Assembly: GCA_046543225.1 (NCBI GenBank) | Contig: JBKGZW010000017.1 | Location: 1-27,155, forward strand | Direction of reading: 5' to 3' | DNA: 27,155 nucleotides | Source: SKKL01 sp046543225 | GTDB lineage: Bacteria > Actinomycetota > Acidimicrobiia > Acidimicrobiales > SKKL01 | Shown: positions 1-8,005 of the stretch, in pieces | Layout: the number at the start of each line of letters is the position of its first letter | How positions within the stretch are numbered: position 1 is the stretch's first letter | Made by a program: the position numbers and the translations under genes | Notes under the pieces: model-generated | What the model saw: only the letters and a program-made list of their open reading frames with translations | The model's database searches: none | Told to the model about the DNA's origin: nothing

Positions 1-1
1 G

Positions 2-418
2 CTTGTAGGCGCCGCCGCGCAGGCCGGTGGTCGGATCGTCACCGGCGGTCGGGTCGAGAACGGCGTGCTGCGGCCCACCGTGTTCGACGGGGTCGACACC
101 GGGAGCGACCTCTGGCGCAAGGAGGTCTTCGGACCCGTCGTGGCGGTGCGGTCCTATGCCGACCTCGACGAGGCGTTCGAGCTCGCCAACGACAGCGAGT
201 TCGGTCTGCATGCCGGGGTGTTCACCAACGAGCTGTCGGTGGCGCTGCGGGCCGCCCGCGAGCTCGACTTCGGTGGCGTGCTCATCAACGAGGTGCCCAC
301 CTGGCGCGGCGACCAGCAGCCCTACGGCGGGGTCCGCGACGCCGGCAACACCCGTGAGGGACCCGCCTATGCCATCGAGGAGATGACCACGCTGCGGTTC
401 ATCTCCCTGCAGGCCTGA
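2..418 (+). CDS. Aldehyde dehydrogenase, C-terminal fragment
   Basis: The reading frame is open from the window edge, so the 5' part lies outside and about 138 C-terminal residues are visible. The fragment shows the ALDH-family signature EVFGPVVAV, then FGLHAGVFTN and a tail with PYGGVRDAGNTREGPAYAIEEMT, which is typical of NAD(P)-dependent aldehyde dehydrogenases of the lactaldehyde/phosphonoacetaldehyde/semialdehyde type. The catalytic Cys and the Rossmann part are not in view, so substrate cannot be read. Such an enzyme would oxidise an aldehyde or semialdehyde to the acid in the cytoplasm. A class III aminotransferase lies 1.8 kb downstream on the other strand; the two enzyme types often work in series (amine to semialdehyde to acid), but the helicase gene between them argues against one operon. 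Family call is secure, role is inferred. Confidence 0.9.
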   Translation, partial: LVGAAAQAGGRIVTGGRVENGVLRPTVFDGVDTGSDLWRKEVFGPVVAVRSYADLDEAFELANDSEFGLHAGVFTNELSVALRAARELDFGGVLINEVPTWRGDQQPYGGVRDAGNTREGPAYAIEEMTTLRFISLQA

Positions 419-473
419 GGGCTCGCTCCGAGCGCAAGCAAGAATTCGCAGGCGGTGCCGATCGGCCCGACCC

Positions 474-479
474 TATCCT
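474..479 (+). promoter_or_regulatory. Putative -10 box of the HelD-like gene
   Basis: TATCCT fits the actinobacterial TAnnnT -10 pattern and would give a start of transcription near 486, about 48 bases before the GTG start at 534. No convincing -35 is seen. Similar TATCCT or TACCCT boxes occur before pheA and the first tRNA-Ser in this window. Confidence 0.35.
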
Positions 480-533
480 TGCGCGCCCCGTCGGAGGGCC
501 CGCGATCGCGGGGCGTGGAGAACGGGGGGAGTC

Positions 534-2171
534 GTGGGGCCTGACGTGGAGGTGGATCTCGAGGACGAACGCCAGGCGCTGCGGCGCGCCCGCGCCGCGG
601 TGGCGGACAAGCTCGAGGCCGTCGCCGGCATCAGTGGAGGCGGCGCCGACGCCCTCTCCGACGAGTACATCGGGGCGGTCGTGGCGGGGACGATCGAGAG
701 GTTCCGGCAGGAGCTGGTGGTGTTCGGGCGCATCGACGCCGACCGGCCCTGGCGCGTCGGCCTGTACGGGATCGATTCGGGCGGCGACCAGCTCGTCGTC
801 GACTGGCGTGCACCGTTCGCCGAGGCCTTCTATCAGGCGAGCTTCGTGTCGCCGCACGGTCTCGAGCGGCGCGTCAGCTACGTCGGCTGCATCGACGATC
901 TGTTCGTCGAGGACTTCGCAACGGGGCTGGTCGCGGGCTCGTCGCCGCTCATGGCCGAGCTGTCCCGCAGTCGCGGCACCGAGATGCGCACGGCGGTGGC
1001 GACACTGCAGGCCGACCAGGACCGGCTGGTGCGTCTCGACCCGACCGAGCGCCTCGTGCTGCGTGGAGGTCCGGGAACCGGCAAGACGGTCATCGGTCTG
1101 CACCGCGCCGCCTGGCTCGTCTACAACGACCGCCGGGTCACCGCGGATCGGATCCTGTTGATCGGCCCGAGCGAGCGGTTCCTGCGGTTCGTCTCGGCCG
1201 TGCTCCCCACCCTGGGCGAGGCCCGGATCGCCCAGACCACCTTCGAGCGCCTGTTCGGGCCCTCGGACCCCGTCGCCGACGACGAGGGCTGGGTCGAGGT
1301 GGTCGAGCGGTTCGAGGCCAGCCTGTACCGGCCGGCGCCGGTGAGCATCGGATCGGTGCGCTCGATCCCCGAGAACGAGGTCGCCCAGCTGATCGAACGC
1401 CTGCGGGACCGTCCGCTGCCGTGGCGCGATCGGCGCCGGATCTTCGTCGAGTCCCTCGCCAACCGCTACGAGGTGAAGCCTGCCGCCATCGCCAAGGCCG
1501 CCGCCACGGTGTGGCCGTCGATGACGACCAAGCAGGCGATGGCCAAGCTCGCCAGCGCGAAGGTGCTGCGCTCGCTGGGGGTGGACGACGAACTCGTCCC
1601 GACCTGGGCGTCGGCGGCCAAGCGGGGCGGGGGCGCGCTCGAGGACGAGGTTCGGGCCCGTTTCGACGGGGTGCCGGCGCGCTACTCCCACGTCATCGTC
1701 GACGAGGCGCAGGACATGACGATGCTCCAGCTGCGCTCGGTGATGCGCCGAGCCACCGGGGTCACCCTCGTGGGCGATGACGCCCAGCGCAGCAACCCGA
1801 CGGGCCTCGGGCTTCGTCGCGCCGCACGGCTGCTCGACGTCGAGCTCGAACAGATCGACACGGCCTACCGCATGTCGGCCGAGATCGCCGACTGGCTCAA
1901 CGACCACGCCCGGCGCAACGGCATCGACGCCGTCGAGCTGGTCGGCATCCGCCCGACCGGGGTACCGGTCACGACCCGAGCCGACGCCGACGCCGCCGAG
2001 GCCGACCTCCGGTCGCGCTGGGACAACGTCGCGGTCATCCGCGCCGGCGAGGTGTGGACCCACAAGGGCGTCGAGTACGACGGCGTCGTCGTCGCACGCA
2101 CGGACATGTCACTCCACGAGGTGTACCTCGCGGCGTCTCGCGCCGCCCACGAGCTGATCCTCGTCGGGTGA
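534..2171 (+). CDS. HelD-like superfamily 1 helicase/ATPase
   Basis: The 545-residue protein has a Walker A motif GGPGTGKT at 178-185 and Walker B DEAQD at 390-394, followed by GDDAQR (motif III-like), AYR (motif IV-like) and a C-terminal block THKGVEYDGVVV and YLAASRAAHELILVG typical of UvrD/HelD motifs V-VI. The N-terminal part (ELVVFGRIDAD, then LVVDWRAPFAEAFYQA around 87-103) matches the arm that in HelD enters RNA polymerase. HelD proteins are ATPases that release stalled RNA polymerase from nucleic acid and in some actinobacteria add rifampicin tolerance. This one is clearly shorter than the usual 700 or more residues, so parts of the insertion arms are reduced. The GTG start at 534 has a purine-rich GGGGGGAG about 5-10 bases upstream. 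It converges on the aminotransferase gene with 16 bases between stops. Family secure, exact role inferred. Confidence 0.85.
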   Translation: MGPDVEVDLEDERQALRRARAAVADKLEAVAGISGGGADALSDEYIGAVVAGTIERFRQELVVFGRIDADRPWRVGLYGIDSGGDQLVVDWRAPFAEAFYQASFVSPHGLERRVSYVGCIDDLFVEDFATGLVAGSSPLMAELSRSRGTEMRTAVATLQADQDRLVRLDPTERLVLRGGPGTGKTVIGLHRAAWLVYNDRRVTADRILLIGPSERFLRFVSAVLPTLGEARIAQTTFERLFGPSDPVADDEGWVEVVERFEASLYRPAPVSIGSVRSIPENEVAQLIERLRDRPLPWRDRRRIFVESLANRYEVKPAAIAKAAATVWPSMTTKQAMAKLASAKVLRSLGVDDELVPTWASAAKRGGGALEDEVRARFDGVPARYSHVIVDEAQDMTMLQLRSVMRRATGVTLVGDDAQRSNPTGLGLRRAARLLDVELEQIDTAYRMSAEIADWLNDHARRNGIDAVELVGIRPTGVPVTTRADADAAEADLRSRWDNVAVIRAGEVWTHKGVEYDGVVVARTDMSLHEVYLAASRAAHELILVG

Positions 2172-2187
2172 CCGAGCCGCTCGTCGC

Positions 2188-3441
2188 TCAGCCCGATTCG
2201 ACCTTGCTGAACGCGTCGTCGAGGATCTCGAGGCCGAGCGACACCTCGGCCTCCTGGACGACCAGGGGCGGGATGAGCCGCAGCACCTGGCCGGTCGCTC
2301 CGCAGGGCAGCAGCAGCAGTCCGGCCTCGGCGGCGGCCATCCGCACGTCCTGGACGGTCTCGCCCCCGTTGCGGCCGCCGGCACCGCGGAGCTCGAGTCC
2401 GATCATGAGGCCGCGGCCGCGCACGTCGGCGATGGAGGGGTGGCGGGAGACGAGGTCACGGCACCCGGCGATGAGCTGGTCACCACGTTGGGCGGCGTTG
2501 GCCACCAGGCCTTCCTCCTCGATGACCTGCAGCGTGGCGACCGCGGCGGCGCACGCCACCGGGTTGCCACCGTAGGTGCCGCCCTGCGAGCCGGGGAACC
2601 CGGCCGCCATCAGCTCGGGGGTGGAGACGATGGCCGACAGCGGCATGCCGCTGGCCAGCCCCTTGGCGGTGATCACCACGTCGGGGCGCACTCCGGAGTG
2701 GTCCATGCCCCACATCCGTCCGGTGCGACCGACGCCGGTCTGGACCTCGTCGGCGATGAGCAGGATCCCGTGGCGGTCGCAGCGTTCCCGCAGGCCCTCC
2801 ATGAACGAGTCGGGGACCGGGACGTAGCCGCCCTCGCCGAGGACGGGCTCGATGATGATCGCCGCGGTCTCGGCCGGGGCGGTGGTGGTGACCAGGATCT
2901 GGTCGAGCTCGCGGAGGCAGAAGGCGACGGTCTCGTCCTCGGACCAGCCGTAGCGGAAGGCGTAGGGGAACGGGGCGAAGACGACGCCGCCCATGAGGGG
3001 CTGCAGCCCCGCGCGGACCGCGAGCTTGGACGTGGTGAGCGACGCGGCACCCATGGATCGACCGTGGAAGCCGCCCTGGAAGGCGACGATGTTGGGACGT
3101 CCCGTGGCGTGGCGGGCCAGGCGGACCGCAGACTCGACGGCCTCGCTCCCCGAGTTGGAGACGAACACCGAACCGGTGCCGGGGAGGACGGCGCACAGCG
3201 CGTCGGTGAGCTCGTCGAGACGGGGGTGCATGACGGTGGTGACCTGGCCGTGGATGAGCTGTCCGGCCTGGTGCTGGATCGCCTCGACCACCCGCGGGTG
3301 GCAGTGGCCGGTGCTGGTGACCCCGATGCCGGCGGTGAAGTCGAGGTGGCGGCGACCGTCGTCGTCGTAGAGCCACACGCCCTCGCCGCGCACGGCCTGG
3401 AGCGGGGTCGCCTGGGTGAGCAGCGGGGATCGGGTCGCCAT
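2188..3441 (-). CDS. Class III pyridoxal-phosphate aminotransferase (GabT/ArgD-like)
   Basis: This 417-residue protein is full length for the family. It shows the cofactor-site SNSGSEAVESAVRLAR (95-110), FHGRSMG (125-131), the ring-stacking IADEVQTGVGRTG (229-241) with Asp231, and the Schiff-base lysine in VVITAKGLASG, Lys260. Class III transaminases move the omega-amino group of GABA, beta-alanine, ornithine or related amines to a keto acid. Substrate cannot be assigned from sequence; annotation pipelines would call it 4-aminobutyrate or acetylornithine aminotransferase. The ATG at 3441 is preceded by GAAGGGA at good distance. It is divergent from the DUF3830 gene, and both promoters overlap one palindrome (3457-3481), so the pair is probably induced together by a ligand-responsive repressor not encoded in the window. 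Confidence 0.9.
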   Translation of the reverse strand: MATRSPLLTQATPLQAVRGEGVWLYDDDGRRHLDFTAGIGVTSTGHCHPRVVEAIQHQAGQLIHGQVTTVMHPRLDELTDALCAVLPGTGSVFVSNSGSEAVESAVRLARHATGRPNIVAFQGGFHGRSMGAASLTTSKLAVRAGLQPLMGGVVFAPFPYAFRYGWSEDETVAFCLRELDQILVTTTAPAETAAIIIEPVLGEGGYVPVPDSFMEGLRERCDRHGILLIADEVQTGVGRTGRMWGMDHSGVRPDVVITAKGLASGMPLSAIVSTPELMAAGFPGSQGGTYGGNPVACAAAVATLQVIEEEGLVANAAQRGDQLIAGCRDLVSRHPSIADVRGRGLMIGLELRGAGGRNGGETVQDVRMAAAEAGLLLLPCGATGQVLRLIPPLVVQEAEVSLGLEILDDAFSKVESG

Positions 3442-3456
3442 GGTGCGGTCCCTTCA

Positions 3457-3481
3457 TGGTAGGATTGTCGACAATCTACCA
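3457..3481. promoter_or_regulatory. Palindromic operator shared by divergent promoters (GntR-like)
   Basis: The core GATTGTCGACAATC (3463-3476) is a perfect 14-base palindrome; allowing a one-base bulge at 3462 it extends to TGGTA...TACCA at 3457-3481. TTGTCGACAA is the style of site bound by FadR/FCD-type GntR repressors (established for that family in general). A -10-like TAGGAT (3460-3465, plus strand) and TAGATT (3479-3474, minus strand) both lie inside it, so one bound dimer would block transcription of the aminotransferase and the DUF3830 gene. The regulator itself is not in the window. Confidence 0.7.
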
Positions 3482-3522
3482 ATGATGCAGGGCGCAGACA
3501 AGAGCTGCGAAGGAGGGCGCTG

Positions 3523-4038
3523 GTGCCGAGGGAAGTAGAGGTGGTCCTGCCGCGGCGTGGGGTCGTGGCGGTGGCTCGACTGCTCGACGACGAAGCTCCC
3601 CGCACGGCCCAGGCGGTGTGGGACGCCCTCCCCCAGGGTGGCGAGATGTTCCACGCCAAGTACGCCCGCAACGAGCTGTACACCTTCGTCCCACCGTTCG
3701 CCCCGGCGCCGATCGGCCTCGAGCACCCCACGGTCACCCCCATCCCCGGCGACCTCGTCTACTTCGAGTTCGGCGCCGGCATGTTGCCGGCCAGCACCTA
3801 CGGCTATGCCGAGCACGAGGGAACCGCAGGTGCCGACTCGGTCATCGACCTGGCCGTGTTCTACGGGCGCAACAACCTGTTGCTCAACGGCGACATCGGG
3901 TGGGTGCCCGGCAACGTGTTCGGCACCGTCACCAGCGGTCTGGACGAGCTGGCCGCCGCCGGCAACGCCATCTGGCGCGAAGGCACCGTCGGTGAGTCGT
4001 TGCAGTTCCGGCGGCGCGACGCGTCGCCGGAGTCCTGA
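3523..4038 (+). CDS. DUF3830 (cyclophilin-like fold) family protein
   Basis: The 171-residue protein resembles DUF3830 members: a start with VARLLDDEAPRTAQAVWDAL, a central MFHAKYARNELYTF, then PIPGDLVYFEFGAG and a C-terminal GNVFGTVTSGLDEL. These proteins have a cyclophilin-like barrel and are found beside amidohydrolases, Asp/Glu racemase-type proteins and GntR regulators in catabolic clusters; no enzymatic activity is established that I know of. No signal peptide or membrane segment is visible, so it is cytoplasmic. GTG at 3523 has a strong GAAGGAGGG 5-6 bases upstream. Its neighbours here, an aminotransferase and a racemase-type protein, fit the usual context and suggest a role in breakdown of a small nitrogen compound. 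Family assignment is from remembered motif patterns, so moderate certainty. Confidence 0.65.
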   Translation: MPREVEVVLPRRGVVAVARLLDDEAPRTAQAVWDALPQGGEMFHAKYARNELYTFVPPFAPAPIGLEHPTVTPIPGDLVYFEFGAGMLPASTYGYAEHEGTAGADSVIDLAVFYGRNNLLLNGDIGWVPGNVFGTVTSGLDELAAAGNAIWREGTVGESLQFRRRDASPES

Positions 4039-4050
4039 TCCGGAACCCGA

Positions 4051-4791
4051 TCAGGCCCGGTCGAACAACGACCCGAGCCCGTCGGCACCACGGAGCGACG
4101 CCAACCCACCGGCCAGCGCGAGGGCGTGCCACATGGTGACGATGTTGGCGGTGAGCACCGGCTTGGCCAGCTCCGCTTCGAGCTTGGCCACCACTGCGGC
4201 CGAGTGCAGGGCGGTGTCGGGGACCAGGACGGCCTGGGCGTCGGGGTGATCGCCGGCGGTGACGAAGTCGAGCACCCGGTCGGCGTCGAAGGTCCCGACC
4301 TCGGTGGCGGTGATGATGTCCTGTGCATCGGAGGCGACCACGTCGATGCCGGCCTCGCCCAGGAACGACACGAACGCCGCGGTGACCTCGGCCGGATAGG
4401 TGGCGGCCACCGCGACCCGGTCGACGCCGAGCGACCGGATGGCCTCGACGAAGGCGAACGAGGTGGAGGAGGCGGGCACGCCCATCTGCTCGGCCAGCGG
4501 TTCGACCTGGGCACGGGCGCCTTCCAACCCGAACACGAAGCTGCCCGAGGTGCACGCCCAGATCACCACGTCGACGTCGTCGAGCTGGGCTGCACCGTCG
4601 GCGAGACGACCCGGACCACCGAGGTCGAGCAGAGCATCGACCCGGTGGGCGTCCTCGCCGACCGAGGTGTGGACCAGCTGCACGTGGGGCGAAGGGTCGA
4701 GGCGGGCGGCCATGGTCGGGTAGTCGTCCTCGGCCGAGTGTCCCGGGTAGAGGAACCCCAGCCGCACCTGGCGGTCGGTCGTGTCACTCAC
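4051..4791 (-). CDS. Asp/Glu racemase superfamily protein (maleate isomerase/arylmalonate decarboxylase-like)
   Basis: The 246-residue protein has the N-terminal LGFLYPGHSAEDDY, the first active-site block VVIWACTSGSFVFG with Cys80, and VAVAATYPAEVTAAFVSFLGEAGIDV, all as in maleate isomerase, arylmalonate decarboxylase and EutA-like proteins. In two-cysteine members a second Cys sits in a loop after a LLxxCTNL-type strand; here that strand reads VLVPDTALHS (188-197), with no Cys, so the usual two-base racemase mechanism is unlikely. A single-cysteine decarboxylase or an isomerase variant is possible. The GTG start at 4791 lies 7 bases after a -10-like TAGGGT, so the mRNA may be leaderless. 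It converges on the DUF3830 gene (12 bases apart). Superfamily secure, reaction unknown. Confidence 0.8.
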   Translation of the reverse strand: MSDTTDRQVRLGFLYPGHSAEDDYPTMAARLDPSPHVQLVHTSVGEDAHRVDALLDLGGPGRLADGAAQLDDVDVVIWACTSGSFVFGLEGARAQVEPLAEQMGVPASSTSFAFVEAIRSLGVDRVAVAATYPAEVTAAFVSFLGEAGIDVVASDAQDIITATEVGTFDADRVLDFVTAGDHPDAQAVLVPDTALHSAAVVAKLEAELAKPVLTANIVTMWHALALAGGLASLRGADGLGSLFDRA

Positions 4792-4862
4792 CCCGCTGAC
4801 CCTACCGCTCGTGGTCGTGGCTCGGCCCGTGCCCGACGACGAGCGCGTGGCACCCTGGGGGC

Positions 4863-6206
4863 ATGACCGACACCGCCGAGCGAACCAACCCGCCCCGCTT
4901 CCCGCCGGACTTCATCTGGGGTGTGGCGACGTCGTCGTACCAGATCGAGGGCGGTGCCGACGTCGACGGCAAGGGTGAGAGCATCTGGGACCGCTTCTGC
5001 ACCGAACCCGGCCGGATCGCCGATGGCACGACCGGTGCCGACGGGGTCGACCACTACCACCGGTGGCCCGAGGACGTGACCCTCATGGCCGAGCTCGGCG
5101 TCGACGCCTACCGGTTCTCGATCTCGTGGCCGCGGGTGATCCCCAACGGCACCGGGACCGTGAACAAGGCGGGGCTCGACTTCTACGACCGCCTCGTCGA
5201 CGCGCTGCTGGCCAAGGGCATCACCCCGCTGCCCACCCTCTACCACTGGGACCTGCCCCAGGCGCTGCAGGAGGCGGGCGGGTGGCCGGTCCGCGACACG
5301 GCCCACGCCTTCGCGGACTATGCCGAGGTGGTGGCCCGCCGCCTCGGCGACCGGATCGGCACCTGGTTGACCCTCAACGAACCGTTCGTCGCCGCCCACC
5401 TCGGCCACGTCCTCGGCATCCACGCTCCCGGTCACACCTCCACCGCCGAGGGCTTCGCCGCCAGCCACCACCTGCTGCTGGCCCACGGGCTCGCGGTCGA
5501 ACGGCTGCGCCAGACCGCACCCGAGTCGCGAGTGGGCATCGTGTTGAACTTCACGCCTGCGGTCCCCGGGACCGACAGCGAGGCCGACCGGATCGAAGCC
5601 GAGCGCATCAACGACCGCGAGAACCGGTGGTACGTCGAACCGATCGCGGGGATGGGCTATCCAGAGCGGAGCGACCACCACCGCGACTGGGACCGTCGTG
5701 AAGTGCTCGAGGGCGACCTCGACATCATCAGCGCACCCATCGACGTGCTCGGCGTCAACTACTACACCCGCCACGTGGTCTTCACCGACCCGCCCGCCGA
5801 CGACAGCTGGAGACATCCGACGACCGAGATGGGATGGGAGATCCACCCACCCACCTTCGGCGATCTGCTGATCGACCTCCACCAGACCTATGGCTTCGAC
5901 GCCATGGTCGTCACCGAGAACGGGGCCGCCATGGCCGACACCGAGCGCCGCGACGGCTACGTCGACGACCAGGACCGCATCGACTTCCTGCACGACCACA
6001 TCGCCCAGGTGCACCGGGCGATGGTCGAGGGTGCGCCGATCGAGGGGTACCTGGTGTGGTCGCTGCTCGACAACTTCGAGTGGGCCGAGGGGTTCGCCAA
6101 GCGCTTCGGCATCGTCGAGGTCGACTTCGAGACCTACGAGCGACGGCTCAAGTCGAGCGCCTTCTGGTACGCCGACCTGGTGAGGACCGGCGTGCTCACC
6201 CGCTGA
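4863..6206 (+). CDS. GH1 family beta-glucosidase
   Basis: The 447-residue protein matches the normal length of bacterial GH1 enzymes. The N-terminal family signature FIWGVATSSYQIEGG is at 18-31. The acid/base glutamate lies in TLNEPF (Glu173) and the nucleophile in VVTENGA (Glu352); the sugar-binding WSLLDNFEWAEGFAKRFG block is near the C terminus. It would hydrolyse terminal beta-D-glucosyl (or galactosyl/fucosyl) links of small glycosides in the cytoplasm; there is no signal peptide. The ATG at 4863 follows a weak GGGGGC, so initiation is poor or leaderless. No sugar transporter is adjacent, and the gene converges with an unrecognised gene whose stop lies 6 bases away. The call is firm; the natural substrate is not readable. 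Confidence 0.95.
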   Translation: MTDTAERTNPPRFPPDFIWGVATSSYQIEGGADVDGKGESIWDRFCTEPGRIADGTTGADGVDHYHRWPEDVTLMAELGVDAYRFSISWPRVIPNGTGTVNKAGLDFYDRLVDALLAKGITPLPTLYHWDLPQALQEAGGWPVRDTAHAFADYAEVVARRLGDRIGTWLTLNEPFVAAHLGHVLGIHAPGHTSTAEGFAASHHLLLAHGLAVERLRQTAPESRVGIVLNFTPAVPGTDSEADRIEAERINDRENRWYVEPIAGMGYPERSDHHRDWDRREVLEGDLDIISAPIDVLGVNYYTRHVVFTDPPADDSWRHPTTEMGWEIHPPTFGDLLIDLHQTYGFDAMVVTENGAAMADTERRDGYVDDQDRIDFLHDHIAQVHRAMVEGAPIEGYLVWSLLDNFEWAEGFAKRFGIVEVDFETYERRLKSSAFWYADLVRTGVLTR

Positions 6207-6212
6207 GGTCGC

Positions 6213-6761
6213 TCAGGAGCTGTGCGGGGTGGCGCTGGCGTTGCCGGAGTCAGCAGGGGCATCGGCCTCGAGGTGGATGACCTCGGAGGAGTCGAGGTCG
6301 AGCATCCGGTGACGGTGGTGGGTGGCCGCCGCGACGTCCTCGGGGGCGTGTTCGGCATCGGGGTCGACACCCGCCCGGGCGGCGGCATCATGGGTGTCGG
6401 CACAGACGTCGATGCACACCGCACCGGTGATGCGGGCCACCAGTTGGTCGGGGGTGGGCTCGGCCACGGGCGAACCGGCGCAGATGCGGGTGATCTCGAC
6501 GTCGAGGGCCGCGTCGAGCCAATCGGGCAGTAGGCGCGGCGTGCCACGCTCGATGACGGTGGAGGAGGTGAGTCCTGCGGGGAGATCGGCCACGGCGCTG
6601 GCCTCGTTCACGAGCTCGACGATGTCGGGGAGCAGCCCGGAGGCTCCTGCCCACAGCAGGTGCAGTCGTGCGTACCGATAGCGGCCTTCGGCCACCGAGT
6701 GGACGGCGACCTCGAGGATGGCCGCGGCCGAGCCCGGTGCGGGCTTGGTGGTCGCGGACAT
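6213..6761 (-). CDS. Unrecognised protein, 182 aa
   Basis: I do not recognise a family. The start at 6761 is chosen over an upstream ATG at 6803 because of a strong GCCAGGAGGAGCC directly before it. The protein is acidic and Ala-rich, with a helical segment AILEVAVHSVAEGRYRYARLHLLW near residues 15-38, a middle with LLPDWLDAALDVEITRICAG and a cluster ITGAVCIDVCADTHDAAARAG containing two Cys and a His; the tail after about 145 is polar and probably disordered. No membrane segment is evident. A -10-like TATCCT on the minus strand lies at 6814-6819. Codon usage looks normal for the window, so it is probably a real lineage-specific gene. It converges on the beta-glucosidase gene. Confidence 0.65.
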   Translation of the reverse strand: MSATTKPAPGSAAAILEVAVHSVAEGRYRYARLHLLWAGASGLLPDIVELVNEASAVADLPAGLTSSTVIERGTPRLLPDWLDAALDVEITRICAGSPVAEPTPDQLVARITGAVCIDVCADTHDAAARAGVDPDAEHAPEDVAAATHHRHRMLDLDSSEVIHLEADAPADSGNASATPHSS

Positions 6762-6938
6762 GGCTCCTCCTGGCTCGACGGCGGGGATCGCCGGCTGGCG
6801 CATCCACCTCGACAGGATACCGCAGGTAGGTCGAACGAATCACGCGCCGCGCCCGTTCAGTCACCCTTCGTGGCACGACACACCGCGGCCAGTGAGCCAG
6901 CCGGACTCGTCCCGACCGGCCCTGTCGAGAGGCTCGTT

Positions 6939-7262
6939 CTAGAACCCGTCCTCGGTGGCGAGCCGGCGGTAGGCCAGTTCCTTGGCCCGACGGTCGTTGC
7001 GCCGGCGCTTCCAGAACGGCTGCTTCCACGGCTTGAAGGTGGTCCCGGAGTTGGGAGCGATGTCACGTTCGGCAGGTTCGATCCGAGATCGGGTGGCCTT
7101 GGGTTCGGGCAGGACGACGTCGTCGAGCTCGTCGACGGCCGACTCGTGCAACGTCTGGTGCACGGCGTGGCGCTGCGCTCGGTGCTGGGCCTTGCGCAGC
7201 TCACGTGCCTCGGTGGCGAACGCGGCCTGGTCGGCCTTCCGCTGCCGGTGACGTGCTCCCAT
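6939..7262 (-). CDS. Unrecognised small basic protein, 107 aa
   Basis: Start at 7262 is supported by CATGGAGGTAGGGGCC immediately upstream. The product begins MGARHRQRKADQAAFATEAR and is rich in Arg, Lys, Gln and Ala, with a predicted helical basic N-terminal half, an acidic linker (ESAVDELDDVVLPEP) and a basic Trp-containing end FKPWKQPFWKRRRNDRRAKE. It has no Cys pairs, signal peptide or membrane segment. Such composition could bind nucleic acid or membrane lipids, but that is speculation. A longer frame continuing upstream to 7928 runs through the next gene in a different frame and is not credible. It lies between the unrecognised 182-residue gene and the lipoprotein gene, all on the minus strand with gaps of 177 and 203 bases in which I see no further gene. 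Confidence 0.55.
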   Translation of the reverse strand: MGARHRQRKADQAAFATEARELRKAQHRAQRHAVHQTLHESAVDELDDVVLPEPKATRSRIEPAERDIAPNSGTTFKPWKQPFWKRRRNDRRAKELAYRRLATEDGF

Positions 7263-7465
7263 GGCCCCTACCTCCATGCCCGGGCTCGTCGGCGCGGGCT
7301 CTCGTCGACCACTGGTCGAACGACCCGGCAGCCCGGTAGCGACGATCGAGGCCACTGCGGGCCCCGGGAGGTTCGATGCCGACCCTATCGGCCCCGGGTG
7401 CGCCCCGCTGAGGATGCGGACTGAGCAGGGCGTTCGCGGTGCCGGGAGGTGCGAGGGGGGTCCGC

Positions 7466-7834
7466 TCAGCGGATGCCGACGATGCGCGCACAGCTCCATG
7501 GGCCCCAGCCCTGCTCTGCCCAGATGTCGGCCGCGACCCGTGCGTTCTCCAGCGGCATCAGCATCTGATCCCAGGAGTAGCCCAGGTTGGCGACCCGCTG
7601 GCGGTGGACGGTGTTGATCTGGAACAGGCCCCAGTTGCCACCGCCGGGGCTGACGGCATCGTGACGAAGGGTGGATTCGCAGTTGGCGACGCGGATCGCC
7701 TGGTCCTGCTGGGCAGCGGTCGCACCTCGCTCGGCGAAGGCATAGCGGATGAAGTCCTCGGCGCCACAGCCGCTGAGCACGAGCACCAGCAGCAGGGGGA
7801 CGAGAGCGCGACGGACGCGCGGGAGGGTGAGCAT
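7466..7834 (-). CDS. Lysozyme-fold (SLT-like) lipoprotein
   Basis: The 122-residue protein begins with a basic n-region and hydrophobic stretch ending in a lipobox (ALVPLLLVLVLSGC), so it should be exported and lipid anchored. The mature part holds a small lysozyme-like domain: VANCESTLRHDAVSPGGGNWGLFQIN, where the Glu of NCES is in the catalytic position and GLFQIN is the conserved downstream motif of soluble lytic transglycosylase/Rpf-type folds, followed by LENARVAADIWAEQGWGPWSC. It would cleave peptidoglycan glycan strands at the cell surface. The ATG at 7834 (after GAGAGGAG) is preferred to 7879 because it places the signal peptide at the start. Upstream is a promoter with a leader of about 165 bases, unusual for this window. 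Confidence 0.85.
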   Translation of the reverse strand: MLTLPRVRRALVPLLLVLVLSGCGAEDFIRYAFAERGATAAQQDQAIRVANCESTLRHDAVSPGGGNWGLFQINTVHRQRVANLGYSWDQMLMPLENARVAADIWAEQGWGPWSCARIVGIR

Positions 7835-7948
7835 GGGGAGACTCCTCTCGGCTCGTCCTGGTGACACGTCGTGGCACACCCTGGTTCGGGAGGCGCCAGC
7901 AGGAGCGAGGCGGCGGTTCAGCGATCATCGGGGGAGGCGATGTCGCCG

Positions 7949-7967
7949 ACCCGGTGGACCACCGGGT
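7949..7967 (-). repeat. Stem-loop in the lipoprotein leader
   Basis: ACCCGGTGGACCACCGGGT is a 9-base inverted repeat around one central base. It falls inside the predicted 5' leader of the lysozyme-fold lipoprotein and would form a stable RNA hairpin or, as DNA, a dimeric protein site. It is about 115 bases before the start codon, so it does not sequester the ribosome site directly. Confidence 0.5.
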
Positions 7968-8005
7968 GGGCTATGGGCACGCGCTCAGGGCGCAGCACAG
8001 CGGTC

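Noticed and set aside
399..2063. Long open frame antisense to the HelD-like gene (and similar ones at 2440-3462 and 9067-11190)
   Set aside because: Codon positions mirror the sense genes, products are low-complexity His/Arg/Gly/Val-rich without motifs; these are typical antisense frames in high-GC DNA.
7835..8000. c-di-AMP (ydaO-type) riboswitch in the lipoprotein leader
   Set aside because: The leader has CUGAACCG and CCCGAACC fragments but lacks the conserved central elements and overall pairing I would expect.
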